A stretch of DNA of 64,000 nucleotides from Thalassospira lucentensis (GTDB taxonomy: Bacteria; Pseudomonadota; Alphaproteobacteria; Rhodospirillales; Thalassospiraceae). This document shows positions 20,059 to 27,971 of the stretch, piece after piece (the first letter of the stretch is position 1; the number at the start of each line of letters is the position of its first letter). The notes beneath the pieces were generated by a model that did no database searches, was not told the DNA's origin, and saw nothing but the letters and a program-made list of their open reading frames with translations. The DNA is taken from contig NZ_LPVY01000025.1 of the NCBI RefSeq assembly GCF_001613805.1, positions 62,001 through 126,000 of the forward strand, given 5' to 3'. The position numbers were made by a program, and so were the translations under genes.

Positions 20059-21198
20059 ATGAAGGGCACTAAGACGACAATCGCAGCTTTGGCTGCGCTT
20101 TTGATGGCGGGGGCGGCACAGGCCGAGCCGGTCAAGGTTGGCATGATCACGACCCTTTCGGGTGGCGGTGCGGGACTTGGCATCGACGCGCGGGATGGTT
20201 TCATGCTGGCGGTCAAGCAGGCCAATAACCCGGACCTGACGGTTGTGATCGAAGACGATCAGCAGAAACCCGATATTGCGGTTCAGCTAGCCGATAAAAT
20301 GATCCAGAGCGAGAAGGTCGATGTCCTGACCGGTATCATCTGGTCGAACCTGGCGATGGCGGTGGTGCCGTCGGCGGTGGCACAGGACAAGTTCTATCTT
20401 TCGGTCAATGCCGCACCGTCGCAATTGGCGGGCAAGGGCTGCAACAAGAATTACTTCAGCGTTTCGTACCAGAACGACAATTTGCATGAAGCCGCAGGCG
20501 GTTATGCGACCAGTGCCGGTTACGAGAAAACCTTTGTGATGGCGCCGAACTATCCGGCAGGCAAGGATTCCATCGCCGGTTTCAAACGTTTCTATCTGGG
20601 TGATGTATCGGGCGAGGTTTACACCAAGCTTGGTCAGACCGACTATGCCGCCGAAATCGCACAGATCCGTGCATCGGGTGCGGATAGCGTGTTCTTCTTC
20701 CTGCCGGGCGGCATGGGCATTGCGTTCATGAAACAGTATGCCCAGTCGGGTGTGGACATTCCGCTGATCGGTCCGGCATTCTCGCTGGATCAGGGGATCC
20801 TTGGCGCGATTGGCGATGCGGCGATTGGCATCAAAAATACCGCCAACTGGTCCAAGGACATCGACAACGACACCAACAAGGCGTTTGTCGAAACCTTCCA
20901 GGCGGAATATGGCCGCCTGCCGTCGATCTATGCGTCATATGGCTTTGACACCGCCAATCTGTTGCTGTCGGCAATGGGCAAGGCAGACGTCAAGGATGCC
21001 GACGCATTCCGTGATGCGCTGCGTGCGGCGGACTTCAATTCCGTCCGTGGCAAATTCATCTTTGGCCCGAACCAGCATCCGATCCAGGACATCTATGTCC
21101 GTGAAGTGGTGAAGGAAGGCGACGTTCTGACTAACAAGATCATTGGCACAGCCCTTATCGATCATGCCGATGCCTATGCATCGGAATGTGCGATGTAA
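20059..21198 (+). CDS. Branched-chain-amino-acid-type ABC transporter substrate-binding protein
   Basis: Periplasmic Leu/Ile/Val-BP-like receptor (379 aa) with a Sec signal peptide (MKGTKTTIAALAALLMAG, cleavage probably after AQA). VKVGMITTLSGGGAGLG and the type I periplasmic fold repeats follow. GGAGG precedes the ATG. This family includes receptors for aromatic acids as well as amino acids. Sitting in a kynurenine/anthranilate operon, it probably delivers tryptophan, kynurenine or an aminobenzoate; that ligand is inferred from position. Confidence 0.92.
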   Translation: MKGTKTTIAALAALLMAGAAQAEPVKVGMITTLSGGGAGLGIDARDGFMLAVKQANNPDLTVVIEDDQQKPDIAVQLADKMIQSEKVDVLTGIIWSNLAMAVVPSAVAQDKFYLSVNAAPSQLAGKGCNKNYFSVSYQNDNLHEAAGGYATSAGYEKTFVMAPNYPAGKDSIAGFKRFYLGDVSGEVYTKLGQTDYAAEIAQIRASGADSVFFFLPGGMGIAFMKQYAQSGVDIPLIGPAFSLDQGILGAIGDAAIGIKNTANWSKDIDNDTNKAFVETFQAEYGRLPSIYASYGFDTANLLLSAMGKADVKDADAFRDALRAADFNSVRGKFIFGPNQHPIQDIYVREVVKEGDVLTNKIIGTALIDHADAYASECAM

Positions 21199-21222
21199 CG
21201 ACGAAGTCTGTTTCATAGACTG

Positions 21223-21277
21223 GCAAGTTCGGCGGGCATTCGTGCCCGATTTCCGGGGCTGATGCCCGCCATCTTGC
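21223..21277 (+). ncRNA. Intercistronic stem-loop between receptor and permease genes
   Basis: A two-part stem: GCAAG (21223-21227) with CTTGC (21273-21277), enclosing GGCGGGCAT (21231-21239) with ATGCCCGCC (21262-21270). No U run follows, and the permease start is 17 bases downstream. Such hairpins commonly protect the 3' end of abundant binding-protein mRNA and lower permease expression; that role is inferred here. Confidence 0.55.
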
Positions 21278-21293
21278 GACGGAGTTTTCCTTT

Positions 21294-22211
21294 ATGTTTT
21301 CTTTATTTCTGGAGCAGCTTCTGAACGGCCTTCAGTCGGGGGTCATGCTGTTTCTGATGGCATCGGGTCTGACGCTTGTTTTTGGTGTCATGGGGCTGAT
21401 CAATCTGGCGCATGGGTCGCTTTACATGGTGGGCGCGTTTGCGTGCGCGGCCGTTGCGGCATGGACCGGTTCATTCTGGCTGGGGCTTGTGGCGAGTTTG
21501 ATGGCGGCCGCCCTTGCGGGGGCGCTGGTCGAGATGCTGGTGATCCGCAGGCTTTATAAACGTGATCACCTTGATCAGGTGCTGGCGACATTTGCGCTTA
21601 TTCTTATTTTTTCCGAAGGAACCCGGTGGATTTTCGGATCTTTCCCGCTGTTTTTAAATGTCCCCGAAGCCCTTTCGGGCACGGTGACGATGCCCGGTGG
21701 ATCGGAATATCCGATTTTCCGGCTGGCGATTATTGTTGCCGGTCTGATTGTGGCGGCGGGTCTTTTTGCCCTGATTGGCAAGACGCGGCTTGGCACGCGC
21801 ATCCGCGCCGGTGAAGCCGACCGCGAAATGATTGCGGCACTCGGGATCAATATCGACCGGCTTTATACGGTTGTTTTTGCCCTTGGCGCAGCTCTGGCCG
21901 GGCTTGCGGGGGCGTTTGTCGGAACCACGCAATCGGTACAGGTCGGCATGGGCGAGCCGGTTCTGATTTTGGCATTCGTTGTCATCGTGATTGGCGGGAT
22001 CGGGTCGATCAAAGGCGCACTTATCGGATCGCTCCTGGTTGGGTTTACCGACACGATGGGGCGATTTTTGCTGCCCATCGGGTTCGAGGCGTTTTTTGAT
22101 CCGGCAAGTGCGACGGCGATTGGGTCGGCCCTTGCATCGATGCTGATTTATATCGTTATGGCGCTGGTGCTTTTCCTGCGGCCAAGCGGTTTGTTCGGGA
22201 CGGAAGCCTGA
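21294..22211 (+). CDS. ABC transporter permease, LivH type
   Basis: Integral membrane subunit (305 aa, about eight hydrophobic segments). FGVMGLINLAHGSLYMVGAF near residue 30 and GIGSIKGALIGSLLVG near 230 are hallmarks of LivH. It pairs with the LivM-type subunit starting two bases after its stop. Confidence 0.93.
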   Translation: MFSLFLEQLLNGLQSGVMLFLMASGLTLVFGVMGLINLAHGSLYMVGAFACAAVAAWTGSFWLGLVASLMAAALAGALVEMLVIRRLYKRDHLDQVLATFALILIFSEGTRWIFGSFPLFLNVPEALSGTVTMPGGSEYPIFRLAIIVAGLIVAAGLFALIGKTRLGTRIRAGEADREMIAALGINIDRLYTVVFALGAALAGLAGAFVGTTQSVQVGMGEPVLILAFVVIVIGGIGSIKGALIGSLLVGFTDTMGRFLLPIGFEAFFDPASATAIGSALASMLIYIVMALVLFLRPSGLFGTEA

Positions 22212-22212
22212 T

Positions 22213-23199
22213 ATGAGCATGAACCGCGAAACCATCCTTAATATCGTTCTGGCGGCGTTGCTGATTGCGGTGCCGGTGATCGCACAGATCATGGGCGAGC
22301 CGTTTATCATTACCCTTGCGACCAAGGTTGCGATCCTTGGCATGGCGGGGGTCGGGCTTAATATCGCACTTGGCTATGGCGGGCTTGTATCGTTTGGCCA
22401 TGCGGCGTTTTTCGGGATCGGGGGCTATGCCGCCGGTATCCTTGCCAGCCATGCGCTGAATTACGAGCCGATCATGACGGCGCCGTTTGAAATCAACGGT
22501 ACGACACAGATGATTGTCATCTGGATTGTGGCCTTGATTGCATCCGCACTGGTCGCCCTTCTGATCGGGGCGATCACGCTTCGGACCAGTGGTGTCTATT
22601 TCATCATGATCACGCTGGCCTTTGCGCAGATGATCTATTATTTCGCGATTTCCTGGCCGGCTTACGGTGGGGAAGACGGGCTTTCGATCTATGTGCGCAA
22701 CAGCTTCCCGGGCCTGAACACACTTGATCCGATCAGCTTCTTTGCGCTGTGTGCCGCGATGCTGGGCGTTGCGATTGCGTTTTCAGCGGTGCTTATCCGG
22801 TCGCGGTTTGGTTTGGCCCTGCATGGGGCGCGGCAAAACAGCCAGCGCATGATGGCGATTGGTATTGCGCCGTTTCGTGTGCGTCTGGTGGCGTTTGTGA
22901 TTTCGGCGATGATTACCGCATGGGCCGGTGCGCTTTATGCCGACCTGAACCGGTTTGTCAGCCCGTCGATGCTGTCATGGCATATGTCGGGTGAAATCAT
23001 GGTGTTTGTCATTCTTGGCGGGGTCGGGCGGCTGTTTGGTCCGGTTGCGGGGGCGGCACTTTACATCATTCTGGAACATCTTCTGGGCGGCATGTTCGAA
23101 TATTGGCAATTGCCGCTGGGTATTCTGTTGCTGGTGGTGGTGCTGTTTGCACGCGGTGGCCTGATCGGCCTTCTGGCGGGGGAGCGCAAACATGCCTGA
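22213..23199 (+). CDS. ABC transporter permease, LivM type
   Basis: Second membrane subunit (328 aa). LNIALGYGGLVSFGHAAFFG near residue 48, RTSGVYFIMITLAFAQM, and the coupling-helix region GARQNSQRMMAIGIAPFRV identify LivM. It overlaps the LivG gene by 8 bases. Confidence 0.93.
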   Translation: MSMNRETILNIVLAALLIAVPVIAQIMGEPFIITLATKVAILGMAGVGLNIALGYGGLVSFGHAAFFGIGGYAAGILASHALNYEPIMTAPFEINGTTQMIVIWIVALIASALVALLIGAITLRTSGVYFIMITLAFAQMIYYFAISWPAYGGEDGLSIYVRNSFPGLNTLDPISFFALCAAMLGVAIAFSAVLIRSRFGLALHGARQNSQRMMAIGIAPFRVRLVAFVISAMITAWAGALYADLNRFVSPSMLSWHMSGEIMVFVILGGVGRLFGPVAGAALYIILEHLLGGMFEYWQLPLGILLLVVVLFARGGLIGLLAGERKHA

Positions 23200-23941
23200 A
23201 GCCATTCTTTCACTATCCAATGTCACCAAGCAGTTTGGCGCGTTGCTGGCGAGTGACAATGTGTCGCTGGACCTTATGCCCGGTGAAATCCATGCCCTGA
23301 TCGGGCCGAACGGGGCGGGCAAATCCACCCTGATCAAGCAGATCGCGGGCGAGATCAAATCTGATAGCGGCAACATCCGCTTTGCCGGACGCGATATCGG
23401 CGATCTGGATGCGGTGGAACGATCCCGCATGGGATTGGCGCGGACGTTTCAGGTGTCGTCCCTGATGCCGGAATTCTCCGTCCTGCAAAACGTGGTTCTG
23501 GCGCAGCAATCGGTCAGCGGGAAAATCTTCCGGTTTTTCAAACCGGTTCTGAGCGATGCGTCGCTTCTTGAACCGGCGATGGCGCAGTTGGAGCGGGTTG
23601 GCCTTGCCGACCGGGCCCAGATGCGGGCGGCCGACATATCGCACGGCGAACGCAGGCAGCTTGAAATGGCGGTTGCGCTTGCGCTTAAGCCGCGTGCCTT
23701 TTTGCTCGACGAGCCGATGGCGGGCATGGGGCCGGAAGGCTCCAAACGTTTGACCGGGTTCCTTGACGGATTGCGGGCAGAGGCGCCGATCCTTCTGGTC
23801 GAACATGATATGGACGCGGTCTTTGCGCTGGCCGACCGGATTTCGGTTCTGGTTTATGGTCGGGTGATTGCGACCGGAACGGTTGACGATATTCGTGGCA
23901 ATGAAGACGTCAAGCGGGCGTACTTGGGAGAGGAAGCCTGA
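23192..23941 (+). CDS. ABC transporter ATP-binding protein, LivG type
   Basis: Cytoplasmic ATPase (249 aa): Walker A GPNGAGKST, LivG-typical RTFQVSSLMPEFSVLQNV, signature SHGERRQLE, Walker B AFLLDEPMAGM and the switch His (LVEHDMD). GGGGGAG lies upstream of the start. The LivF gene begins two bases after the stop. Confidence 0.93.
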   Translation: MPEAILSLSNVTKQFGALLASDNVSLDLMPGEIHALIGPNGAGKSTLIKQIAGEIKSDSGNIRFAGRDIGDLDAVERSRMGLARTFQVSSLMPEFSVLQNVVLAQQSVSGKIFRFFKPVLSDASLLEPAMAQLERVGLADRAQMRAADISHGERRQLEMAVALALKPRAFLLDEPMAGMGPEGSKRLTGFLDGLRAEAPILLVEHDMDAVFALADRISVLVYGRVIATGTVDDIRGNEDVKRAYLGEEA

Positions 23942-23943
23942 TC

Positions 23944-24633
23944 ATGAGCGCACTTCTGGAAGTATCAGGCATCACCGCATTTTATGGTGCGTCGCAGGCA
24001 TTGTTTGGTGTCGATCTGATCGTGAATGAGGGCGAGGCGGTCGCGCTTATGGGGCGCAACGGCATGGGCAAGACCACGACGATCAAGACCATCTGCCGGA
24101 TGATGAGCCACCGGGATGGCGAGGTCCGCTTTGCCGATACCGATCTTGCGAAACTGCCATCGCACAAGGCCGCCCGGCTTGGCATCGGGCTTGTCCCCGA
24201 AGGGCGGCGGTGCTTTGCCCGGTTAAGCGTGATGGAAAACCTGATGGCGGCAGCACGGGCCGGTGAATGGGATTTTGACCGGGTGTCGGACCTTTTCCCA
24301 CGGCTTGCCGAGCGGCGCGATCAGAAGGCGATGACGCTTTCGGGTGGGGAGCAGCAGATGCTGGCCATCGGTCGGGCATTGATGACCAACCCACGGCTTC
24401 TGATCCTTGATGAGGCGACCGAGGGACTGGCGCCGGTGGTGCGCCAAGAGATTTGGGCTGCGATCAACCGGTTGAAGCAATCCGGCCTTTCGATCCTTGT
24501 CGTTGACAAGTCGCTTAAAGAATTATCCGGCGTGGCGGACCGTTATGTGGTGGTCGAAAAGGGCGTTACCGCATGGACGGGGGCGGTCGGTGATTTGACC
24601 GACGACCTTGCCGACCGGTATCTGGGGGTATGA
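23944..24633 (+). CDS. ABC transporter ATP-binding protein, LivF type
   Basis: Second ATPase (229 aa): Walker A GRNGMGKTT, LivF-typical GIGLVPEGRRCFARLSVMEN, signature LSGGEQQML, Walker B LLILDEATEGLAP. A complete two-ATPase, two-permease, one-receptor importer is therefore present. Confidence 0.93.
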   Translation: MSALLEVSGITAFYGASQALFGVDLIVNEGEAVALMGRNGMGKTTTIKTICRMMSHRDGEVRFADTDLAKLPSHKAARLGIGLVPEGRRCFARLSVMENLMAAARAGEWDFDRVSDLFPRLAERRDQKAMTLSGGEQQMLAIGRALMTNPRLLILDEATEGLAPVVRQEIWAAINRLKQSGLSILVVDKSLKELSGVADRYVVVEKGVTAWTGAVGDLTDDLADRYLGV

Positions 24634-24634
24634 G

Positions 24635-25066
24635 ATGACAGCATTTACCTATGCCCAGAAAGTCCTGTTCCAGCATTGCGACCCGGCGGGGATCGTTTTC
24701 TATCCTCGCTATTTCGAAATGATCAATGCGACGGTTGAGGAATGGTTTGAGGCCCGTATCGGCTTCAGCTTTGCGCAGATGCATGGCGTGGACGAGGTGG
24801 CGGTGCCGACCGCAGGGCTTCAGATTGCCTTTAAAGCGCCAAGCCGCCTTGGCGAGATGCTGGAATTCCGGCTGGTGCCGAAACGGTTGGGGCGGTCGAG
24901 CCTTGACCTTGAAATCACGGCTGTCTGTGGCGACGAGCAACGCCTTTCGATGACAGCGACGCTGGTGTTTACCAGAAGGGGTGCCGGGAAATCGGTGCCG
25001 TGGCCCGATGATTTGCGTGCCAAAATCGACAACGAAATCAATGAAATGGTAGAAAAAGATGCATAA
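24635..25066 (+). CDS. Acyl-CoA thioesterase, 4-hydroxybenzoyl-CoA thioesterase family
   Basis: Hotdog-fold thioesterase (143 aa). FQHCDPAGIVFYPRYFEM near residue 13 contains the catalytic Asp of the 4-HBT family. It begins two bases after the LivF stop with GGGGG upstream. In this operon it may release CoA from dead-end aminobenzoyl-CoA or from a pathway product. Confidence 0.85.
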   Translation: MTAFTYAQKVLFQHCDPAGIVFYPRYFEMINATVEEWFEARIGFSFAQMHGVDEVAVPTAGLQIAFKAPSRLGEMLEFRLVPKRLGRSSLDLEITAVCGDEQRLSMTATLVFTRRGAGKSVPWPDDLRAKIDNEINEMVEKDA

Positions 25067-25469
25067 AATCATTCAGCCAGACGGATGGAAACCGCCCAAG
25101 GGTTACGCAAATGGCGTGCTGGCCGACGGGGTGCCGCTTTATATCGGCGGGCAGATCGGCTGGAACGCTGATCAGGTCTTTGTCGCCAAGGATTTCGTCG
25201 GTCAGATGGAACAGGCGTTGCGCAATATCGTCGATGTGCTGGAGGCCGCCGGTGGCGGGCCGGAGCACCTGACACGGCTGACATGGTATGTGGTCGACAA
25301 GAAGGAATATCTTGCGAAACAGCGCGAGGTCGGCGAGGCGTATCGCCGCGTGCTTGGCAAGAATTTCCCGGCGATGACGATGGTTGTGGTAAGTGCCCTT
25401 GTCGAAGACGAAGCCCTGATCGAGATCGAGGCGACGGCATCGATCCCGGCGGATAGAAACGCGGCCTGA
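25059..25469 (+). CDS. RidA/YjgF-family enamine/imine deaminase
   Basis: A 136-residue RidA-family protein. MEQALRNIVDVLEAAGGGPEH and the C-terminal ALVEDEALIEIEATASIP strand, with the conserved Glu, are family marks. RidA proteins hydrolyse enamines and imines, and 2-aminomuconate deaminases belong to the same family. Reduction of aminobenzoyl-CoA leaves an enamine (2-amino-5-oxocyclohexene-type) whose nitrogen must be lost, so this protein is a good candidate for that deamination. It overlaps the thioesterase by 8 bases and ends the operon before a terminator. Confidence 0.85.
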   Translation: MHKIIQPDGWKPPKGYANGVLADGVPLYIGGQIGWNADQVFVAKDFVGQMEQALRNIVDVLEAAGGGPEHLTRLTWYVVDKKEYLAKQREVGEAYRRVLGKNFPAMTMVVVSALVEDEALIEIEATASIPADRNAA

Positions 25470-25474
25470 AACGC

Positions 25475-25501
25475 AAAACCCCGGCAGATGCCGGGGTTTT
25501 T
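25475..25501 (+). terminator. Bidirectional Rho-independent terminator
   Basis: AAAACCCCGGC-AGAT-GCCGGGGTTTTT: an 11-bp perfect stem with A and T tracts on both sides. It separates the plus-strand RidA gene (stop 25469) from the minus-strand aryl-polyene cluster (last stop at 25517), so it can end transcription from both sides. Confidence 0.9.
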
Positions 25502-25516
25502 GTTGGGTCGGTAAAT

Positions 25517-26761
25517 TCAGATTTGCCGGAAGATCAGGGACGTGTTGATGCCGCCAAAGGCGAAATTGTTGCTCATCATATGTTCGGCCGAAAGGCTTCT
25601 GGCGTCGCCAAAGATGTAATCAAGTTCGGCGCATTCCGGGTCGACCTGTTCAAGATTGGCGGTGGCGACAAATTTGCCTTCGCGCATCATTTCAAGGCCC
25701 AGCCACGCCTCGATGGCACCACAAGCGCCAAGGCTGTGGCCGAAATGGCCCTTGAGCGTGTGCATCGGAATGGCGCGGTCAAACACCGCGCGGGTCGCCT
25801 TGCTTTCGGCAAGGTCGCCATGATCGGTTGCGGTGCCGTGGCCATTGACGATATCGATATCCGATGATGACAGCCCGGCAGTTTCAAGCGATTTGCGAAG
25901 CGCGACTTCCATTTTATCCGCCGCGGGTTGGGTAATATGTGCGCCGTCCGAATTGCTGGCGAAGCCGACGATTTCGCCGTAAATCGTGGCGCCGCGGGCC
26001 TTGGCGTGTTCGTATTCTTCCAGAATAAGCGTTCCGGCCCCTTCGCCGATCACCAGACCATCGCGCCTGGCATCATAGGGACGCGGGGAGAGTTCCGGGG
26101 CGTCGTTGGACGTACTTGTGGCAAACAGGGTATCGAACACGGCGACCATGGTGGGGCAGAGTTCTTCGGCCCCGCCCGCGATCATCAGATCCTGCATGCC
26201 GAATTTGATTGCCTCGTACGCATATCCGATCCCCATGCTGCCCGATGTGCAGGCGGTCGAGGTCGGGATGATGCGCCCGGAAATGCCATAGAGCACGCCG
26301 ATATTGACGGCTGCCGTGTGGCTCATCATCTGGATGTAGCTGGTGGCGGTGATGGCGTTGCTGTCGCCATGTTCCATCAGGCGGGTGAAGCCGAGAACGG
26401 GCGGGGTGCTGCCAAATGACGAGCCATAGGCAATGCCAAGACGCCCGCCCTGAAGAATGGCGGTATCATCACGAAGGCCCGCCATTTCAAGTGCCTTGTC
26501 GGTGGCATCAACCGACATCTGCGCGACACGGCCCATGCTGCGAAGCTGTTTGCGGTTGAATTTACCCTTGAGCGTGAAATCCTGCACCGGGGCTGCCAGG
26601 CGGGTACGCAGATCATATTTGCCATCCCAGTCATCCATGCGCCGGATGCCGGTTTCGCCCGCTGCCATGCGCGATGAAATGGTTTCCCAGTTATCGCCGA
26701 GCGCCGTGATGCCCGCCATGCCGGTGACGACAACGCGGCGGGTGGAGGATGTGTTGCTCAT
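25517..26761 (-). CDS. Beta-ketoacyl-ACP synthase (aryl-polyene cluster)
   Basis: FabF-type ketosynthase (414 aa). Catalytic Cys171 lies in STACTSGSMGIGYAYEA; the histidines are in NGHGTATDHGD and KGHFGHSLGACGAIEA. I start at 26761 because this ATG overlaps the ketoreductase stop (ATGA). It is the last gene of the minus-strand pigment operon and likely elongates the polyene chain on ACP, alone or with the chain-length-factor-like protein at 41289. Confidence 0.92.
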   Translation of the reverse strand: MSNTSSTRRVVVTGMAGITALGDNWETISSRMAAGETGIRRMDDWDGKYDLRTRLAAPVQDFTLKGKFNRKQLRSMGRVAQMSVDATDKALEMAGLRDDTAILQGGRLGIAYGSSFGSTPPVLGFTRLMEHGDSNAITATSYIQMMSHTAAVNIGVLYGISGRIIPTSTACTSGSMGIGYAYEAIKFGMQDLMIAGGAEELCPTMVAVFDTLFATSTSNDAPELSPRPYDARRDGLVIGEGAGTLILEEYEHAKARGATIYGEIVGFASNSDGAHITQPAADKMEVALRKSLETAGLSSSDIDIVNGHGTATDHGDLAESKATRAVFDRAIPMHTLKGHFGHSLGACGAIEAWLGLEMMREGKFVATANLEQVDPECAELDYIFGDARSLSAEHMMSNNFAFGGINTSLIFRQI

Positions 26762-27483
26762 AACATGCCCCCATTCACACTGATGATCTGGCGTGTGATG
26801 TAGGAGGCATCGGAACTGCACAGAAATGCGATGGTGCCCGCGACCTCGTCGGTTGTGCCATAGCGGCGCATCGGGATCATCGCCTTGACCTCGTCCGCGG
26901 GCAGGTCGCCGGTCATCTGGGTTTCGATCACGCCAGGTGCGACGGCATTGACGGTGATCTTGCGTTTGGCGAGTTCAAGGGCAAGCGATTTGACCGCCCC
27001 GATGATCCCGGCCTTTGACGCCGCATAATTCACCTGTCCGCGATTGCCAGCAATCCCGGCGATGGAGGTGAGCGCCACGATACGCCCGCCCTTGCGCCGT
27101 TGAATGATCGGCATGATCAGCGGTTTGATCACATTGTAAAAACCATCGAGATTGGTGTGCAGAACCCGGTCCCAATCGTCGTCTTCAAGGGCGGGAAACG
27201 GTCCATCGCGGGTCAGCCCGGCATTGAGGATCACGCCATAGGGGGCGCCATGATCGGCAATGTCGGCCTCGATTGCGGTGCGCGTCGCGTCGCGGTCAGC
27301 GATATCGAACCGGATCAGGCGGGCATTGCGGCCAAGGGCAATGATGTCATCACGGACGGCTTCGGCCCCGGTTTGATCGGAATGATAATGGACGACGATA
27401 TCAAAACCGTCCCTTGCAAGGCGGCGCGCGGTGGCGGCACCGATCCCCTTGCTTGCACCTGTTACCAGAATGGTTTCTGTCAT
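26758..27483 (-). CDS. 3-oxoacyl-ACP reductase (FabG-like)
   Basis: SDR ketoreductase (241 aa) with TGASKGIGAATARRLA, NAG (LNAGLTRDGPF), catalytic Ser and YAASKAG, and a PGVIETQMTGDLP loop. In aryl-polyene assembly it reduces the beta-keto group after each condensation. It is coupled on both sides by ATGA overlaps. Confidence 0.92.
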   Translation of the reverse strand: MTETILVTGASKGIGAATARRLARDGFDIVVHYHSDQTGAEAVRDDIIALGRNARLIRFDIADRDATRTAIEADIADHGAPYGVILNAGLTRDGPFPALEDDDWDRVLHTNLDGFYNVIKPLIMPIIQRRKGGRIVALTSIAGIAGNRGQVNYAASKAGIIGAVKSLALELAKRKITVNAVAPGVIETQMTGDLPADEVKAMIPMRRYGTTDEVAGTIAFLCSSDASYITRQIISVNGGML

Positions 27484-27971
27484 GGCTTTGTCGTTTCTTG
27501 GTTGCTGGTTGGGGTTTCGGATGCGGCGTCATCTGGCTGATAGACATTGATGCGGGCGGTCACAAGGGTTTCGTCACCTTTGCGGACTTCGCCGTCAAAC
27601 ACACCCATTTCGCCGTCTTCGAAGATGTTTTTCACATGGATGACAAGTACATCGCCATCGGCAAAGCCGTCGCACGCCATGGTCATTTTGCGGGTACCCA
27701 GCAGATAGCCGATTTTGGGGGCAGTGCCGGGGGCGGCAGACTGGGCACGCCAGCCGCTATAGGCGGCCACCGACTGGGCGATATATTCAATCCCGACATA
27801 GGCGGGGACGCCGTGCGTGGGGGTGAAGAACAGGCTGTCTTTGGTGATGCGGACCTCTGCCGTCAGGCTTTCGGCATCGGCGGCGAGAATGCGGTCGATC
27901 AGAAGCATCGGGGCCGCGTGCGGCACCAGTGTGTCGACGGGCGGGAAGGCGGGTTTTACAGACGCATTCAT
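27480..27971 (-). CDS. Hotdog-fold 3-hydroxyacyl-ACP dehydratase (aryl-polyene cluster)
   Basis: A 163-residue hotdog protein with VPHAAPMLLIDRILAADA (PHxxPMLL) near residue 16 and YVGIEYIAQSVAAYSG, as in FabA/FabZ-like dehydratases of aryl-polyene clusters. It would dehydrate the 3-hydroxy intermediate to build conjugated double bonds. Coupled by ATGA to both neighbours. Confidence 0.87.
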   Translation of the reverse strand: MNASVKPAFPPVDTLVPHAAPMLLIDRILAADAESLTAEVRITKDSLFFTPTHGVPAYVGIEYIAQSVAAYSGWRAQSAAPGTAPKIGYLLGTRKMTMACDGFADGDVLVIHVKNIFEDGEMGVFDGEVRKGDETLVTARINVYQPDDAASETPTSNQETTKP

